Positions 45,626 through 55,312 of a DNA stretch of 64,000 bases are shown here, piece after piece; position 1 is the stretch's first letter, and each line of letters starts with the position of its first letter. The position numbers were made by a program, and so were the translations under genes. A model generated the notes under the pieces. It worked only from the letters and a program-made list of their open reading frames with translations, was not told the DNA's origin and made no database searches. Source of the DNA: Sulfitobacter sp. SK011. Lineage in GTDB: Bacteria > Pseudomonadota > Alphaproteobacteria > Rhodobacterales > Rhodobacteraceae. The stretch covers positions 1,364,001 to 1,428,000 of the forward strand of contig NZ_CP025803.1 of the NCBI RefSeq assembly GCF_003352065.1. The letters are read 5' to 3'.

Positions 45626-46879
45626 ATGCGGTTTTCGGGTTTACGCGTTCTGCGCGAAGGGTTGACCGGCAACAAAGGCTGGGCACCTCACTGGCGTGAT
45701 CCGGAACCGAAAGCGGAATATGACGCCATCATCATTGGCGGTGGCGGGCACGGGCTGAGCACTGCCTATTATCTGGCCAAGAACCATGGGATGACCAACA
45801 TCGCGGTGCTTGAAAAAGGCTATCTGGGTGGCGGTAATATTGGGCGGAATACGACGATTGTGCGGGCCAACTATGGCATGCCGGGCAACTCTGAATTCTA
45901 TTCGCATTCCCTGAAATTGTGGGAAGGTCTGGAGCAGGACCTGAATTACAACGTGATGCATTCGCAGCGCGGGCTCATTAACCTTTGCCATTCCGACGGC
46001 CAGCGCGACGCTTTTGCGCGGCGCGGCAATACAATGATCAATCAGGGCGACGATGCGGAATTGCTGGATCGCGAGGGCGTGCGCCGATTGCTGCCCTATC
46101 TGGATTTCGACAATATCCGGTTTCCGGTGTTTGGTGGATTGCTGCACCGACGCGGCGGCACGGCGCGCCATGATGCGGTGGCCTGGGGGTATGCGCGGGG
46201 TGCCGATCAGCGCGGCGTCGATCTGATCCAGCAATGCGAGGTCACCGGCATTGATATTGAGAACGGTCAGGTGCGCGGGGTTCAAACCACGCGCGGGGCG
46301 ATCAAGGCCAAGAAAGTCGGGATTGTGGTGGCGGGCCGTTCCGGTCAGGTGGCGGCGATGGCGGGTATGCGGTTGCCGATCGAGAGCCATATCCTGCAGG
46401 CCTTTGTGACCGAAGGGCTTAAACCCGTGATCGACCATGTGGTCAGCTTTGGCATGGGGCACTTTTACATGAGCCAGTCTGACAAAGGCGGTTTGGTGTT
46501 TGGTGGCGATCTGGATTTCTATGCGTCATATGCGCAGCGCGGCAACATGCCGATGATGGAGCATGTGATGGAGGCGGGCATGACGCTGATGCCGATGATC
46601 GGCAAGGCCAAGGTGCTGCGGTCATGGGGCGGGATCATGGACATGACGCCCGACGGCTCACCGATCATCGACAAGACCGATACGGATGGTTTGTTCATCG
46701 ACTGTGGCTGGTGCTACGGCGGCTTTAAGGCCGTGCCCGGATCAGGGTTCAGCTTTGCGCATCTGATGGCCACCGGAAATCATCATGGACCGGCGGCAAA
46801 ATACCGGTTGGACCGGTTTCGAACGGGGGTCGGATTGATGGATGAAGAGAGCACCGGCTCTCAACACAACCTGCATTGA
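45626..46879 (+). CDS. soxB: Sarcosine oxidase subunit beta
   Basis: A 417-residue flavoprotein subunit. I start it at ATG 45626 (MRFSGLRVLREGLTGN), with AAGAAGGGG upstream, because this is the conserved N terminus. The FAD motif is DAIIIGGGGHGLSTAYYLAKN. The covalent FMN histidine is probably the one in RGGTARHDAVAW. The C-terminal WGGIMDMTPDGSPIIDKTD and CGWCYGGFKAVPGSG are conserved. It demethylates sarcosine to glycine, passing the methyl group to tetrahydrofolate. It heads the soxBDAG operon. Confidence 0.95.
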   Translation: MRFSGLRVLREGLTGNKGWAPHWRDPEPKAEYDAIIIGGGGHGLSTAYYLAKNHGMTNIAVLEKGYLGGGNIGRNTTIVRANYGMPGNSEFYSHSLKLWEGLEQDLNYNVMHSQRGLINLCHSDGQRDAFARRGNTMINQGDDAELLDREGVRRLLPYLDFDNIRFPVFGGLLHRRGGTARHDAVAWGYARGADQRGVDLIQQCEVTGIDIENGQVRGVQTTRGAIKAKKVGIVVAGRSGQVAAMAGMRLPIESHILQAFVTEGLKPVIDHVVSFGMGHFYMSQSDKGGLVFGGDLDFYASYAQRGNMPMMEHVMEAGMTLMPMIGKAKVLRSWGGIMDMTPDGSPIIDKTDTDGLFIDCGWCYGGFKAVPGSGFSFAHLMATGNHHGPAAKYRLDRFRTGVGLMDEESTGSQHNLH

Positions 46880-46951
46880 GGGTGGCATGTTGGGATTTGT
46901 GTATTTTAGGAACAATGAAACGGGGGCAGCACGGCCTCTTGGGGGTATCTG

Positions 46952-47239
46952 ATGCGCATTGAATGTCCGATATGCGGAAGCCGGGATCGGCGCGAATATT
47001 ACTATCAGGGGGATGCGGTGGCGCTGGATCGCCCCGCGCCTGATGCGGGGGACGATGCTTGGGAAAACTATGTGCATCTGCGTGAGAACCCCACCGGTGC
47101 GCGGCGCGATTTATGGCATCACGATGGGGGCTGCGGTGCCTGGCTGGTTGTGACGCGCAACACCACGACGCATGAGATTTCCAAGGTTGAACTGGCTGCG
47201 GACATGAAAAGCGCCCAGATGAAAAAGGTGGCAAAATGA
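46952..47239 (+). CDS. soxD: Sarcosine oxidase subunit delta
   Basis: A 95-residue zinc-binding subunit with CPICGSRDRREYYYQGDA at the N terminus, then WHHDGGCGAWLVVTRNTTTHEI. The cysteines of CPIC and HDGGC plus His form the zinc site. It is required for assembly of the heterotetramer. Its end overlaps soxA by four bases. Confidence 0.95.
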   Translation: MRIECPICGSRDRREYYYQGDAVALDRPAPDAGDDAWENYVHLRENPTGARRDLWHHDGGCGAWLVVTRNTTTHEISKVELAADMKSAQMKKVAK

Positions 47240-50169
47240 GGGTTGCAGGGAAAGGTCTGATCGACCGCAGCAAACCGGTTTCATTCTCGTTTGATGGCCA
47301 TACCTTTGGCGGATTTCAGGGCGATACGGTTGCCTCAGCGCTTTTGGCGAATGAAGTGCGCCTGATGGGCCGATCGTTCAAATACCACCGCCCGCGCGGG
47401 GCATTGACGGCGGGCAGCGAAGAGCCAAACGCGTTGATCACCACGGGCACTGGCGCGGGGCGAGAACCCAACGTGCGCGCGACAGTTCAGGAGGTTTATG
47501 ACGGGTTGGTGACACAGAGCCAGAATGCATGGCCGTCGCTTGGCTTTGACGTGATGGGCATCAATGATCTGGCGGCACCGTTTCTGGGTGCTGGATTTTA
47601 CTACAAGACTTTCATGTGGCCGAAGAAGTTCTGGGAGGCCGTCTATGAACCGATCATCCGCAGGGCGGCGGGCCTCGGCGGGCTGAGCGGCGCGCATAAC
47701 CCCGATACCTATGAACGCGCCTATGCCTTTTGCGATCTGCTGGTGATTGGGGCGGGGCCTGCGGGATTGATGGCGGCGCTTACGGCGGCACGCGCGGGCG
47801 CGGACGTCATTCTGGCGGACGAAGATGCGCTGATGGGCGGCCGGCTGAACGCTGAAACCGGTGAGGTGGATGGCAAGCCCGGTTCGGTTTGGGCAGCAGA
47901 GATCGTGGCCGAACTGGCAGCCATGGACAATGTCCGGCTGATGACACGCACCACGGTCACGGGGGCTTATGACGGCGGCATGTATGGCGCGCTGGAGCGG
48001 GTCAATCAGCACACCGGCAGGCGCGGTGATGCCCCGCTTGAAACATTCTGGCGGATTGCGGCAAAGCAGTCGGTTCTGGCCCCAGGTGCACTCGAGCGGC
48101 CGGTGGCCTTTCAGAACAATGACCGGCCAGGGATCATGACCGCGGGTGCTGTGCGGTCCTATCTGAACCGTTGGGGTGTGACCCCCGGCAAACATGTCAC
48201 GGTTTTTGGCAACAATGATAACGCGCATCAGACCGCGCGCGACATGCATGCCGCGGGCGTCCATGTCGCGGCTCTTGTCGACAGCCGGCATGATGTGGAC
48301 ATCGAAAGTGCGGATTTTCCAATCTACAAGGGCGCACAGGTCTGTAATGCCGGTGGACGCAAGGAGCTGGAGAGCATCACCATACGCACCAGCAGCGGCG
48401 AACAGGCGATCCAGACCGATTGTCTGGCGATGTCGGGCGGCTGGAACCCTACGGTGCATCTGACATGTCACATGAATGGGCGTCCCACATGGCGGCCCGA
48501 CATTCAGGCCTTTGTGCCGACCGATGGCTCTGTCCCGAACATGACGGCGGCGGGGGCCTGCAACGGGGTGTTTTCGACGCAGGGGTGTCTGACCGCGGGC
48601 GTCGACGCGGCGCAGGCGGCGCTGTCTGCATTGGGCAAGAAAACAGCAGATGTCGAGATGCCAAAGGCCGAGGATGCGCCCTATAACATGAGCCCACTTT
48701 GGGCTGTTGCGGGCAAGGGCCGTGCATGGCTCGATTTTCAGAACGATGTGTCGGTCAAGGATGTGAAGCAGGCAGCGGTTGAGAACTTCAAATCCGTTGA
48801 GCATATGAAACGCTACACCACGCAAGGCATGGCGACGGATCAGGGCAAGAACTCGAATGTGGGTGCCTTGGCGGTGCTGGCCGATGCAACCGGGCGCGGG
48901 ATACCAGAGACCGGGACGACGACATTCCGGCCGCCCTATACGCCGGTTGCCATTGCTGCGATGGGCGCGGGGGCGCAGGGCAAAGGATTTGCGCCGGAGC
49001 GGTTCACCACCAGCCACAAGGCCAGCGTCAAGATGGGCGCACCGATGATCGCAGCGGGGCTGTGGTACAGACCCAGCTATTTCCCGCGCGCGGGGGAAAC
49101 GACCTGGCGGCAATCGTGTGACCGCGAAGTGGGCTTTGTACGCAATGCTGTTGGCATCTGTGATGTGTCAACCTTGGGCAAGATTGACATTCAGGGCCCG
49201 GATGCGGCGGCCTTGCTCGATTTCGTTTATACCAACATGTTCAGCTCGCTCAGCGTGGGACGTGTGCGTTATGGTCTGATGCTGCGCGAAGACGGGCATG
49301 TACTGGACGATGGCACATGTGCACGATTGGGCGACCAGCATTTCGTGATGACCACCACAACAGCGGCTGCAGGTCTGGTGATGCGGCATCTCGAGTTTGT
49401 GACGCAGTGTTTGCACCCCGAATGGCAGGTCTGCTTGACGTCGGTAACAGAGCAGTGGGCGCAGTTTGCAGTCGCCGGGCCAAAATCCCGGGAATTGCTG
49501 AACGGTGTGCTGGACAAGGAAATTGACAATGACACATGGCCATTTATGGCCTGTGGCGCGGCGTCGGTGATGGGCGTCGACGGGCGGCTTTTTCGGATCT
49601 CATTCTCGGGGGAACATGCCTATGAGGTTGCCGTGCCTGCGCGGTATGGTGCGAGCCTGTTTGATGTGCTGGTCAAACGCGCCGAAGAGATGGGCGGCGG
49701 GGCTTACGGGATGGAAGCGTTGAACGTGCTGCGCATCGAAAAGGGTCATATCACCCATGCTGAAATCCACGGGCGCACCACCGCATTTGATGTGGGCATG
49801 GGACGCATGGTATCGGCCAAGAAAGACTGCATCGGCAAGACGATGTCAGAGCGGCCCGGTCTGTTGGATGAGGACCGCGAGCAACTGGTGGGGTTCAAAC
49901 CTGTGGGAGCGGTCAAACAACTCAGCGCCGGTGCGCATCTTTTTGAAAAAGACGCCGAGGCGGTCCGGGTCAATGATCAGGGCTATATCACCTCGGTTGC
50001 GTTTTCACCGGACGTGGGCACCTACATCGGACTGGGGTTCATCCAGCGTGGCCCGGAACGGCACGGCGAGGTGATGCGCATGGTCGATCACCTGCGCGGC
50101 CTGGAGGCCGAGGTTGAGGTCTGTTCCCCGGTCTTTGTGGATCAGACAGGAGGGCGTGTCCGTGGATGA
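47236..50169 (+). CDS. soxA: Sarcosine oxidase subunit alpha
   Basis: A 977-residue subunit. The N-terminal domain has GRSFKYHRPRG (residues about 48-58), followed by an NAD-binding flavoprotein domain (LLVIGAGPAGLMAALTAARAG, about residue 172). From about residue 590 there is a GcvT-like folate-binding domain (VGICDVSTLGKIDIQGPDAA, YGLMLREDGHVLDDGT, ISFSGEHAYEVAVP). The last part transfers the methyl group to tetrahydrofolate. The length matches the family. Confidence 0.96.
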   Translation: MRVAGKGLIDRSKPVSFSFDGHTFGGFQGDTVASALLANEVRLMGRSFKYHRPRGALTAGSEEPNALITTGTGAGREPNVRATVQEVYDGLVTQSQNAWPSLGFDVMGINDLAAPFLGAGFYYKTFMWPKKFWEAVYEPIIRRAAGLGGLSGAHNPDTYERAYAFCDLLVIGAGPAGLMAALTAARAGADVILADEDALMGGRLNAETGEVDGKPGSVWAAEIVAELAAMDNVRLMTRTTVTGAYDGGMYGALERVNQHTGRRGDAPLETFWRIAAKQSVLAPGALERPVAFQNNDRPGIMTAGAVRSYLNRWGVTPGKHVTVFGNNDNAHQTARDMHAAGVHVAALVDSRHDVDIESADFPIYKGAQVCNAGGRKELESITIRTSSGEQAIQTDCLAMSGGWNPTVHLTCHMNGRPTWRPDIQAFVPTDGSVPNMTAAGACNGVFSTQGCLTAGVDAAQAALSALGKKTADVEMPKAEDAPYNMSPLWAVAGKGRAWLDFQNDVSVKDVKQAAVENFKSVEHMKRYTTQGMATDQGKNSNVGALAVLADATGRGIPETGTTTFRPPYTPVAIAAMGAGAQGKGFAPERFTTSHKASVKMGAPMIAAGLWYRPSYFPRAGETTWRQSCDREVGFVRNAVGICDVSTLGKIDIQGPDAAALLDFVYTNMFSSLSVGRVRYGLMLREDGHVLDDGTCARLGDQHFVMTTTTAAAGLVMRHLEFVTQCLHPEWQVCLTSVTEQWAQFAVAGPKSRELLNGVLDKEIDNDTWPFMACGAASVMGVDGRLFRISFSGEHAYEVAVPARYGASLFDVLVKRAEEMGGGAYGMEALNVLRIEKGHITHAEIHGRTTAFDVGMGRMVSAKKDCIGKTMSERPGLLDEDREQLVGFKPVGAVKQLSAGAHLFEKDAEAVRVNDQGYITSVAFSPDVGTYIGLGFIQRGPERHGEVMRMVDHLRGLEAEVEVCSPVFVDQTGGRVRG

Positions 50170-50704
50170 ATTGAAAGCTATCACAGCGTGCGCGGGCCTG
50201 TTGCCGCTGACGCTTGGGGCCGCAACACTTGAAGAAGTCGATGCAGGTCGGATGACCTCCTTGTCACGCTTCGATGACGGCAAGGCCCTGTCGGACGCAT
50301 TGGAAAAGGCCCATGGAATGGCGCTGCCCAAACCCAACCGCGCCACTGGCAAGGAAGGGTGCCGCTGTATCTGGTTTGGCAGGGGCGAGGTTCTGCTTAT
50401 GGGTCCCGCACCACACAAATTTCTGGGCAAACATGGCGCGGTTGTTGATCTGTCTGACGGGTGGGCCTGTGTTGAACTCAGCGGTGCCGCCGCAGTCGAT
50501 GTTATGGCACGGCTGGTGCCTGTTGATCTGCGCGACACGGTGTTCAAACGTGGTCACAGCGTGCGCACGCAGGTTTTGCACATGTCAGCTTCGATCACGC
50601 GCGTCGGTGTGGACAGGTTTCAGATATTGGTGTTCCGTTCTATGGCGGCCACATTGGTTCACGATCTCAAACAGGCTATGGCAGCGGTCGCATCGCGCGG
50701 TTAA
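50162..50704 (+). CDS. soxG: Sarcosine oxidase subunit gamma
   Basis: A 180-residue subunit starting at GTG 50162, eight bases after AGGAGG and overlapping soxA by eight bases. GcvT-like stretches include CRCIWFGRGEVLLMG, AVVDLSDGWACVELSG and RTQVLHMSASITRVG. It completes the alpha-beta-gamma-delta complex. No folate genes follow, unlike some sox operons. Confidence 0.9.
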   Translation: MDELKAITACAGLLPLTLGAATLEEVDAGRMTSLSRFDDGKALSDALEKAHGMALPKPNRATGKEGCRCIWFGRGEVLLMGPAPHKFLGKHGAVVDLSDGWACVELSGAAAVDVMARLVPVDLRDTVFKRGHSVRTQVLHMSASITRVGVDRFQILVFRSMAATLVHDLKQAMAAVASRG

Positions 50705-50759
50705 TCTGCACCAAGGGGCCCGAATCCCTGTCTTATGTAGATCTGAGTGGAGTGTACTG

Positions 50760-51113
50760 ATGATAATGAAACCAATTGCAGTGGCATTGACAGCCGCCCT
50801 GGTGATGACTTCGGGCCCGGCACGCGCGGTGTCCGAAAAAGAGGCGGATTGCCAGTTTCAAGCGAACTTGCTGTCGACAGTTCAGAAAGCGCGATTGAAC
50901 GGCGTGTCCAAGGACAAGCTGACGGATGTGATCAAAGCGTCCAATCCTGACCTGTCTGAAAGCGTCCTGGCGGCCGTCCCGGCGATTGCGGACCATGTCT
51001 ACAGCATCAATCGGAAAGAGCTCAAGGACGTCGACCTTGGTGCCGCGACCAAGGCACAATGTCTTGAGAACTGGGATCAAATTCAGGCGATGAAAAAGAC
51101 GGTCAAGAACTAG
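50760..51113 (+). CDS. Small secreted protein of unknown function
   Basis: A 117-residue exported protein with signal peptide MIMKPIAVALTAALVMTSGPARA. The mature part has two cysteines (ADCQFQANL and AQCLENW) that could form a disulfide, and helical stretches such as STVQKARLNGVSKDKLTDVI and SVLAAVPAIADHVYSI. I start it at ATG 50760 with GGAG seven bases upstream. The frame continues upstream antiparallel to soxG coding but is not used. It lies between sox and dnaG, with no obvious link to either. Confidence 0.8.
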   Translation: MIMKPIAVALTAALVMTSGPARAVSEKEADCQFQANLLSTVQKARLNGVSKDKLTDVIKASNPDLSESVLAAVPAIADHVYSINRKELKDVDLGAATKAQCLENWDQIQAMKKTVKN

Positions 51114-51155
51114 CCGCTGCTGGACTTTGGTGGGGCGTCTCCAATATAAGAACCT

Positions 51156-53120
51156 ATGAGCCTGCCACCCGGATTTTTGGACGAATTGCGCACCCGTTCC
51201 AGCCTGTCACAGGTGGTGGGACGCAAAGTTGTGTGGGATGTGCGCAAGTCCAATCAGGGCAAAGGTGACATGTGGGCACCATGCCCGTTCCATCAGGAAA
51301 AATCGGCCAGCTTTCATGTCGATGATCGTAAAGGATTTTATTATTGCTTTGGCTGTCATGCCAAGGGCGATGCCATTTCCTTTGTCCGCGAGACCGAGAA
51401 TGTAGGCTTTATGGAAGCGGTTGAGATTCTGGCCCGCGAGGCCGGCATGCCGGTGCCAAAACAGGACCCGCGCGCGCAGGAAAAAGCCGACAAGCGCACG
51501 GAGCTTGCTCAGGTGATGGAACAGGCGGTGCAGTGGTTTCGCCTGCAGTTGCAAACCGGCCAGGCGGCAGATGCGCGCGCCTATCTGGACCGTCGCGGAT
51601 TAGACGCAGCAGCGCTTGAGCATTGGGAGATCGGGTTCGCGCCGGGTGCGTGGCAGGGGCTTTGGGATGCGCTCAAGGCCAAGGGGGTCGAGGACGCGTT
51701 GATCCTGGGTGCAGGTCTGGCCAAACCATCGACCAAGGGCGGCAAACCTTATGACACGTTTCGGGACCGCATCATGTACCCGATCCGTGACGCGCGGGGC
51801 CGTGCGATTGCCTTTGGTGGCCGTGCGATGGACCCAAACGACAACGCCAAATATCTCAATTCGCCCGAGACGGAATTGTTCGACAAGGGCCGCAGTCTTT
51901 ATAACGTGAAAGAGGCGCGGGTGGCGGCGGGCAAGGGGATGCCGCTGATTGTGGCCGAAGGATATATGGATGTCATTGCCCTGCACGGCGCAGGGTTCGA
52001 GGCATCCGTGGCCCCGCTGGGCACTGCGATTACGGAAAGCCAGCTACAGATGCTGTGGCGCATCGCGCCTGAGCCGATCATCACGCTGGATGGGGACACG
52101 GCAGGACAACGTGCGGCGATGCGGTTGATCGATCTGGCGTTGCCCTTGTTGGAAGCCGGGCAGAGCCTGCGTTTTGCCGTGATGCCGGAAGGGCAGGATC
52201 CTGACGACCTGCTCAAGGCACAAGGCAGTGCCGCGTTGCAAAAGCTGCTGGATGAGGCAATGCCGATGGTGCGCCTGCTGTGGCAACGCGAAACCGAGGG
52301 CCGCGTTTTTGACAGCCCGGAACGCAAAGCGGCGCTCGATAAAGCGCTTCGCGAAAAGATCATGTTGATCAAGGACCCGTCAATCCGCAGCCACTATGGG
52401 CAGGAAATCAAAGACTTACGCTGGCAATTGTTCCGGCCAAAAGCGGCCAAAGGCACCGCAGCACGTGGTCAGAACACGGGCAAATGGCAACCGGCACCGC
52501 AGCCGCCGATGGCCAGCACCAAAGCCTCTGCATTGGCGGCAGCCACGGATGCGCAAACATCAGAACATCTGCGCGAGGCGGTGATTTTGGCGGCTTTTGT
52601 CAATTGCCCACAGATCATTGAGGATTTTGAAAGCGGGCTGGAAAGCATGACCTTTTCCGACCGCACCCATGCGACATTGCGCGACCTGTTGCTGCGGCAC
52701 GGCCATGCCGGTGAAGAGGTGCTGCGCGATCAGATTTCCAGCGTTCTGGGCCCCGATGCCCTTGAAAACCTCATCTCGCAACGCCACGTTGCCATCACAC
52801 CCTGCATCCGCAATCCCGGGAACGTTGAAATGGCAACAATGACCGTGGCCGAAGAACTTGCGAAATTGGAAGCGGCGCGGGGATTGAATGCAGAGATTGC
52901 CGAAGCGGTTGAGGATTTGACCGGCGTTGCCGACGAAGGGGTGACATGGCGGCTAAGCGAGGCGGCGCGCGCCGCAGATCGCGCGGTGCGGACCGGGCAA
53001 GAGGACAAGGCGGAATACGAGTTGGGTGACAACGGTGCGCGGATGAAAAGAGATGAGCGCAGCGCACTGGACGCATTGCTGGACGGCATTAAATATGAGA
53101 AGCCCAAAGGGCGCGGATAG
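51156..53120 (+). CDS. dnaG: DNA primase
   Basis: A 654-residue primase making RNA primers for replication. The CHC2 zinc finger is CPFHQEKSASFHVDDRKG with YYCFGCHAKGD (residues about 43-70). The catalytic core has FGGRAMDPNDNAKYLNSPET, and the Toprim domain has VAEGYMDVIAL and ITLDGDTAGQRAAMR. The C-terminal DnaB-interacting part follows. It is 134 bp upstream of rpoD, as in most proteobacteria. Confidence 0.96.
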   Translation: MSLPPGFLDELRTRSSLSQVVGRKVVWDVRKSNQGKGDMWAPCPFHQEKSASFHVDDRKGFYYCFGCHAKGDAISFVRETENVGFMEAVEILAREAGMPVPKQDPRAQEKADKRTELAQVMEQAVQWFRLQLQTGQAADARAYLDRRGLDAAALEHWEIGFAPGAWQGLWDALKAKGVEDALILGAGLAKPSTKGGKPYDTFRDRIMYPIRDARGRAIAFGGRAMDPNDNAKYLNSPETELFDKGRSLYNVKEARVAAGKGMPLIVAEGYMDVIALHGAGFEASVAPLGTAITESQLQMLWRIAPEPIITLDGDTAGQRAAMRLIDLALPLLEAGQSLRFAVMPEGQDPDDLLKAQGSAALQKLLDEAMPMVRLLWQRETEGRVFDSPERKAALDKALREKIMLIKDPSIRSHYGQEIKDLRWQLFRPKAAKGTAARGQNTGKWQPAPQPPMASTKASALAAATDAQTSEHLREAVILAAFVNCPQIIEDFESGLESMTFSDRTHATLRDLLLRHGHAGEEVLRDQISSVLGPDALENLISQRHVAITPCIRNPGNVEMATMTVAEELAKLEAARGLNAEIAEAVEDLTGVADEGVTWRLSEAARAADRAVRTGQEDKAEYELGDNGARMKRDERSALDALLDGIKYEKPKGRG

Positions 53121-53174
53121 GTCAGCGTGACCTTTTCGCAGGAACTTTAGGAAAAATCAGGGTATCGGGTTTAA

Positions 53175-53229
53175 GAATCACCCAAAACCCCGCATGATTC
53201 GCAAAACCGAATCACCGCGAAGTGATTCG
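53175..53229. promoter_or_regulatory. Cluster of four GANTC sites and a hairpin upstream of rpoD
   Basis: GANTC, the CcrM methylation site of alphaproteobacteria, occurs at 53175 (GAATC), 53196 (GATTC), 53209 (GAATC) and 53224 (GATTC). The last two lie within a perfect 8-bp inverted repeat, CGAATCAC (53208-53215) with GTGATTCG (53222-53229). All four extend to the half-site GAATCA(C/T). The cluster ends 25 bases before the rpoD start, so it lies in the promoter or leader. Confidence 0.65.
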
Positions 53230-53254
53230 CGCTGACGCGCTGAAGGAGCACGAC

Positions 53255-55240
53255 ATGGCCGCCAAAGACACCAATGACGACGGCAAGCGAGACGAGAACG
53301 ACAGTGGCCATTCGCTTGATATGAGCCAGGCTGCGGTCAAAAAGATGATTGGTGAGGCCCGCGAACGTGGCTATATCACCTACGGTCAGCTCAATACCGT
53401 GTTGCCGCCCGAGCAGGTGAACTCTGAGCAAATCGAAGATGTGATGTCGATGCTGTCTGAGATGGGCATCAACATTATCGAAGACGAGGACGCCGAGGAA
53501 GAAGACGCCAAAGGCAGCACTGAAGTTGCGACCACAGATTCCGCGCGTGATGTCACGCTGTCGTCTGGCACGGCAGAGAAACTGGACCGCACCGATGACC
53601 CGGTGCGCATGTATCTGCGCGAAATGGGCAGTGTCGAACTGTTGAGCCGCGAAGGCGAGATTGCGATTGCCAAGCGCATCGAAGCTGGCCGCAACACGAT
53701 GATCGCCGGACTTTGCGAAAGCCCGCTGACCTTTCAGGCGATCACCATCTGGCGCGACGAATTGCTGTCAGAAGACATCCTGCTGCGCGATGTGATCGAC
53801 CTTGAGGCGACATTCGGCAACACCATGGGTGAAGAAGATACGGCACCCGTCGTGGTCCCCGGTGCACCCGTCACCGAAGCGAAGACCGGCGAAGACAAGA
53901 CCGAAGTGGATGCGGATGGCAACCCGATCACAAACGATGATGACGACGATGACGAGGACGAACAGGCCAACATGTCGCTGGCCGCGATGGAAGCGGCACT
54001 CAAGCCGCAGGTTCTCGAAGCGCTCGACATCATTGCCGACGATTACGTCAAGCTGAGCGAGATGCAGGACAGCCGGATATCGGCGACCCTGAACGAAGAC
54101 GGATCGTTTTCGACCAAGAACGAAGCGACCTATCAGAAACTCCGCGCTGAGATCGTGTTGCTGGTGAACGAACTGCACCTGCACAACAACCGTATTGAAG
54201 CGTTGATTGACCAGCTTTACGGCATCAACCGCCGCATCATGCAGATCGACAGCGCGATGGTGAAACTGGCCGATCAGGCTCGTATCAACCGCAAGGAATT
54301 TGTCGACGAATACCGTGGTTATGAACTTGACCCCAACTGGATGGAGCGGATGGCCGAAAAGGCCGGGCGTGGCTGGCAGATGTTCATCGAACGCTCTTCT
54401 GACAAGGTCGAGGAATTGCGCGCGGACATGGCGCAGGTCGGTCAGTACGTGGGTCTTGATATCTCTGAATTCCGCCGCATTGTGCAGCAGGTTCAGAAGG
54501 GCGAAAAAGAGGCCCGTCAGGCCAAGAAAGAAATGGTCGAGGCAAACCTGCGTCTGGTGATTTCGATTGCCAAAAAGTACACGAACCGCGGCCTGCAATT
54601 CCTTGATTTGATTCAGGAAGGTAACATCGGCCTGATGAAAGCCGTTGATAAATTCGAATACCGCCGGGGTTATAAATTCTCGACCTATGCGACATGGTGG
54701 ATCCGTCAGGCGATCACCCGGTCCATCGCGGATCAGGCGCGCACCATCCGTATTCCGGTGCATATGATCGAGACGATCAACAAGCTGGTCCGCACAGGCC
54801 GTCAGATGCTGCACGAGATCGGCCGCGAGCCGACGCCGGAAGAGCTGGCCGAAAAGCTGCAGATGCCATTGGAAAAGGTCCGCAAGGTGATGAAAATCGC
54901 CAAGGAACCGATTTCGCTGGAAACGCCGATCGGCGACGAAGAAGACAGCCAGTTGGGCGATTTCATCGAGGACAAGAATGCCGTGCTGCCGCTCGACAGC
55001 GCCATTCAGGAAAACCTCAAGGAAACCACAACCCGGGTGCTGGCATCGCTGACCCCACGCGAAGAACGCGTGCTGCGGATGCGGTTTGGCATCGGCATGA
55101 ACACGGACCACACACTGGAAGAAGTGGGCCAACAGTTCAGCGTGACGCGCGAACGTATCCGTCAGATCGAGGCCAAAGCGCTGCGTAAGCTGAAGCACCC
55201 AAGCCGCTCACGCAAGCTGCGCTCATTCCTGGATCAGTAA
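53255..55240 (+). CDS. rpoD: RNA polymerase primary sigma factor RpoD
   Basis: A 661-residue housekeeping sigma-70 from ATG 53255 with AAGGAG upstream. Region 1.1 (residues 15-85), an acidic non-conserved insert with a poly-Asp run (DDDDDDDED), region 2 ([40 protein letters not shown]), region 3 and region 4 ([35 protein letters not shown]) are all present. It directs most transcription. A terminator follows. Confidence 0.98.
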   Translation: MAAKDTNDDGKRDENDSGHSLDMSQAAVKKMIGEARERGYITYGQLNTVLPPEQVNSEQIEDVMSMLSEMGINIIEDEDAEEEDAKGSTEVATTDSARDVTLSSGTAEKLDRTDDPVRMYLREMGSVELLSREGEIAIAKRIEAGRNTMIAGLCESPLTFQAITIWRDELLSEDILLRDVIDLEATFGNTMGEEDTAPVVVPGAPVTEAKTGEDKTEVDADGNPITNDDDDDDEDEQANMSLAAMEAALKPQVLEALDIIADDYVKLSEMQDSRISATLNEDGSFSTKNEATYQKLRAEIVLLVNELHLHNNRIEALIDQLYGINRRIMQIDSAMVKLADQARINRKEFVDEYRGYELDPNWMERMAEKAGRGWQMFIERSSDKVEELRADMAQVGQYVGLDISEFRRIVQQVQKGEKEARQAKKEMVEANLRLVISIAKKYTNRGLQFLDLIQEGNIGLMKAVDKFEYRRGYKFSTYATWWIRQAITRSIADQARTIRIPVHMIETINKLVRTGRQMLHEIGREPTPEELAEKLQMPLEKVRKVMKIAKEPISLETPIGDEEDSQLGDFIEDKNAVLPLDSAIQENLKETTTRVLASLTPREERVLRMRFGIGMNTDHTLEEVGQQFSVTRERIRQIEAKALRKLKHPSRSRKLRSFLDQ

Positions 55241-55253
55241 AGCAATGTTACGG

Positions 55254-55290
55254 CGCGTTTTCAGGAAAAGAAAACGCGTCGAAATTTTCT
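55254..55290 (+). terminator. Terminator of rpoD
   Basis: CGCGTTTTC (55254-55262) and GAAAACGCG (55270-55278) form a perfect 9-bp stem with a seven-base loop, followed by the T-rich GAAATTTTCT. It begins 13 bases after the rpoD stop. Confidence 0.8.
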
Positions 55291-55312
55291 AGAATTTCCG
55301 ATTGCGCCTGAA

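Noticed and set aside
46880..46951. Possible riboswitch in the sox operon
   Set aside because: No glycine, THF or SAM riboswitch core could be recognised here or upstream of soxB.
47335..49113. Open frame of about 590 codons on the minus strand inside soxA
   Set aside because: It is antisense to a clearly conserved gene, contains low-complexity Arg/His/Cys-rich translation and has no domain. It is a shadow of GC-rich codon usage.
50274..50759. Upstream extension of the small secreted protein gene into soxG
   Set aside because: The true start at 50760 gives a signal peptide and a ribosome-binding site. The upstream frame is out of phase with soxG and motif-free.
53768..55198. Open frame of about 475 codons on the minus strand inside rpoD
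   Set aside because: Same reason: antisense to a housekeeping gene, with a His/Phe/Arg-rich translation.
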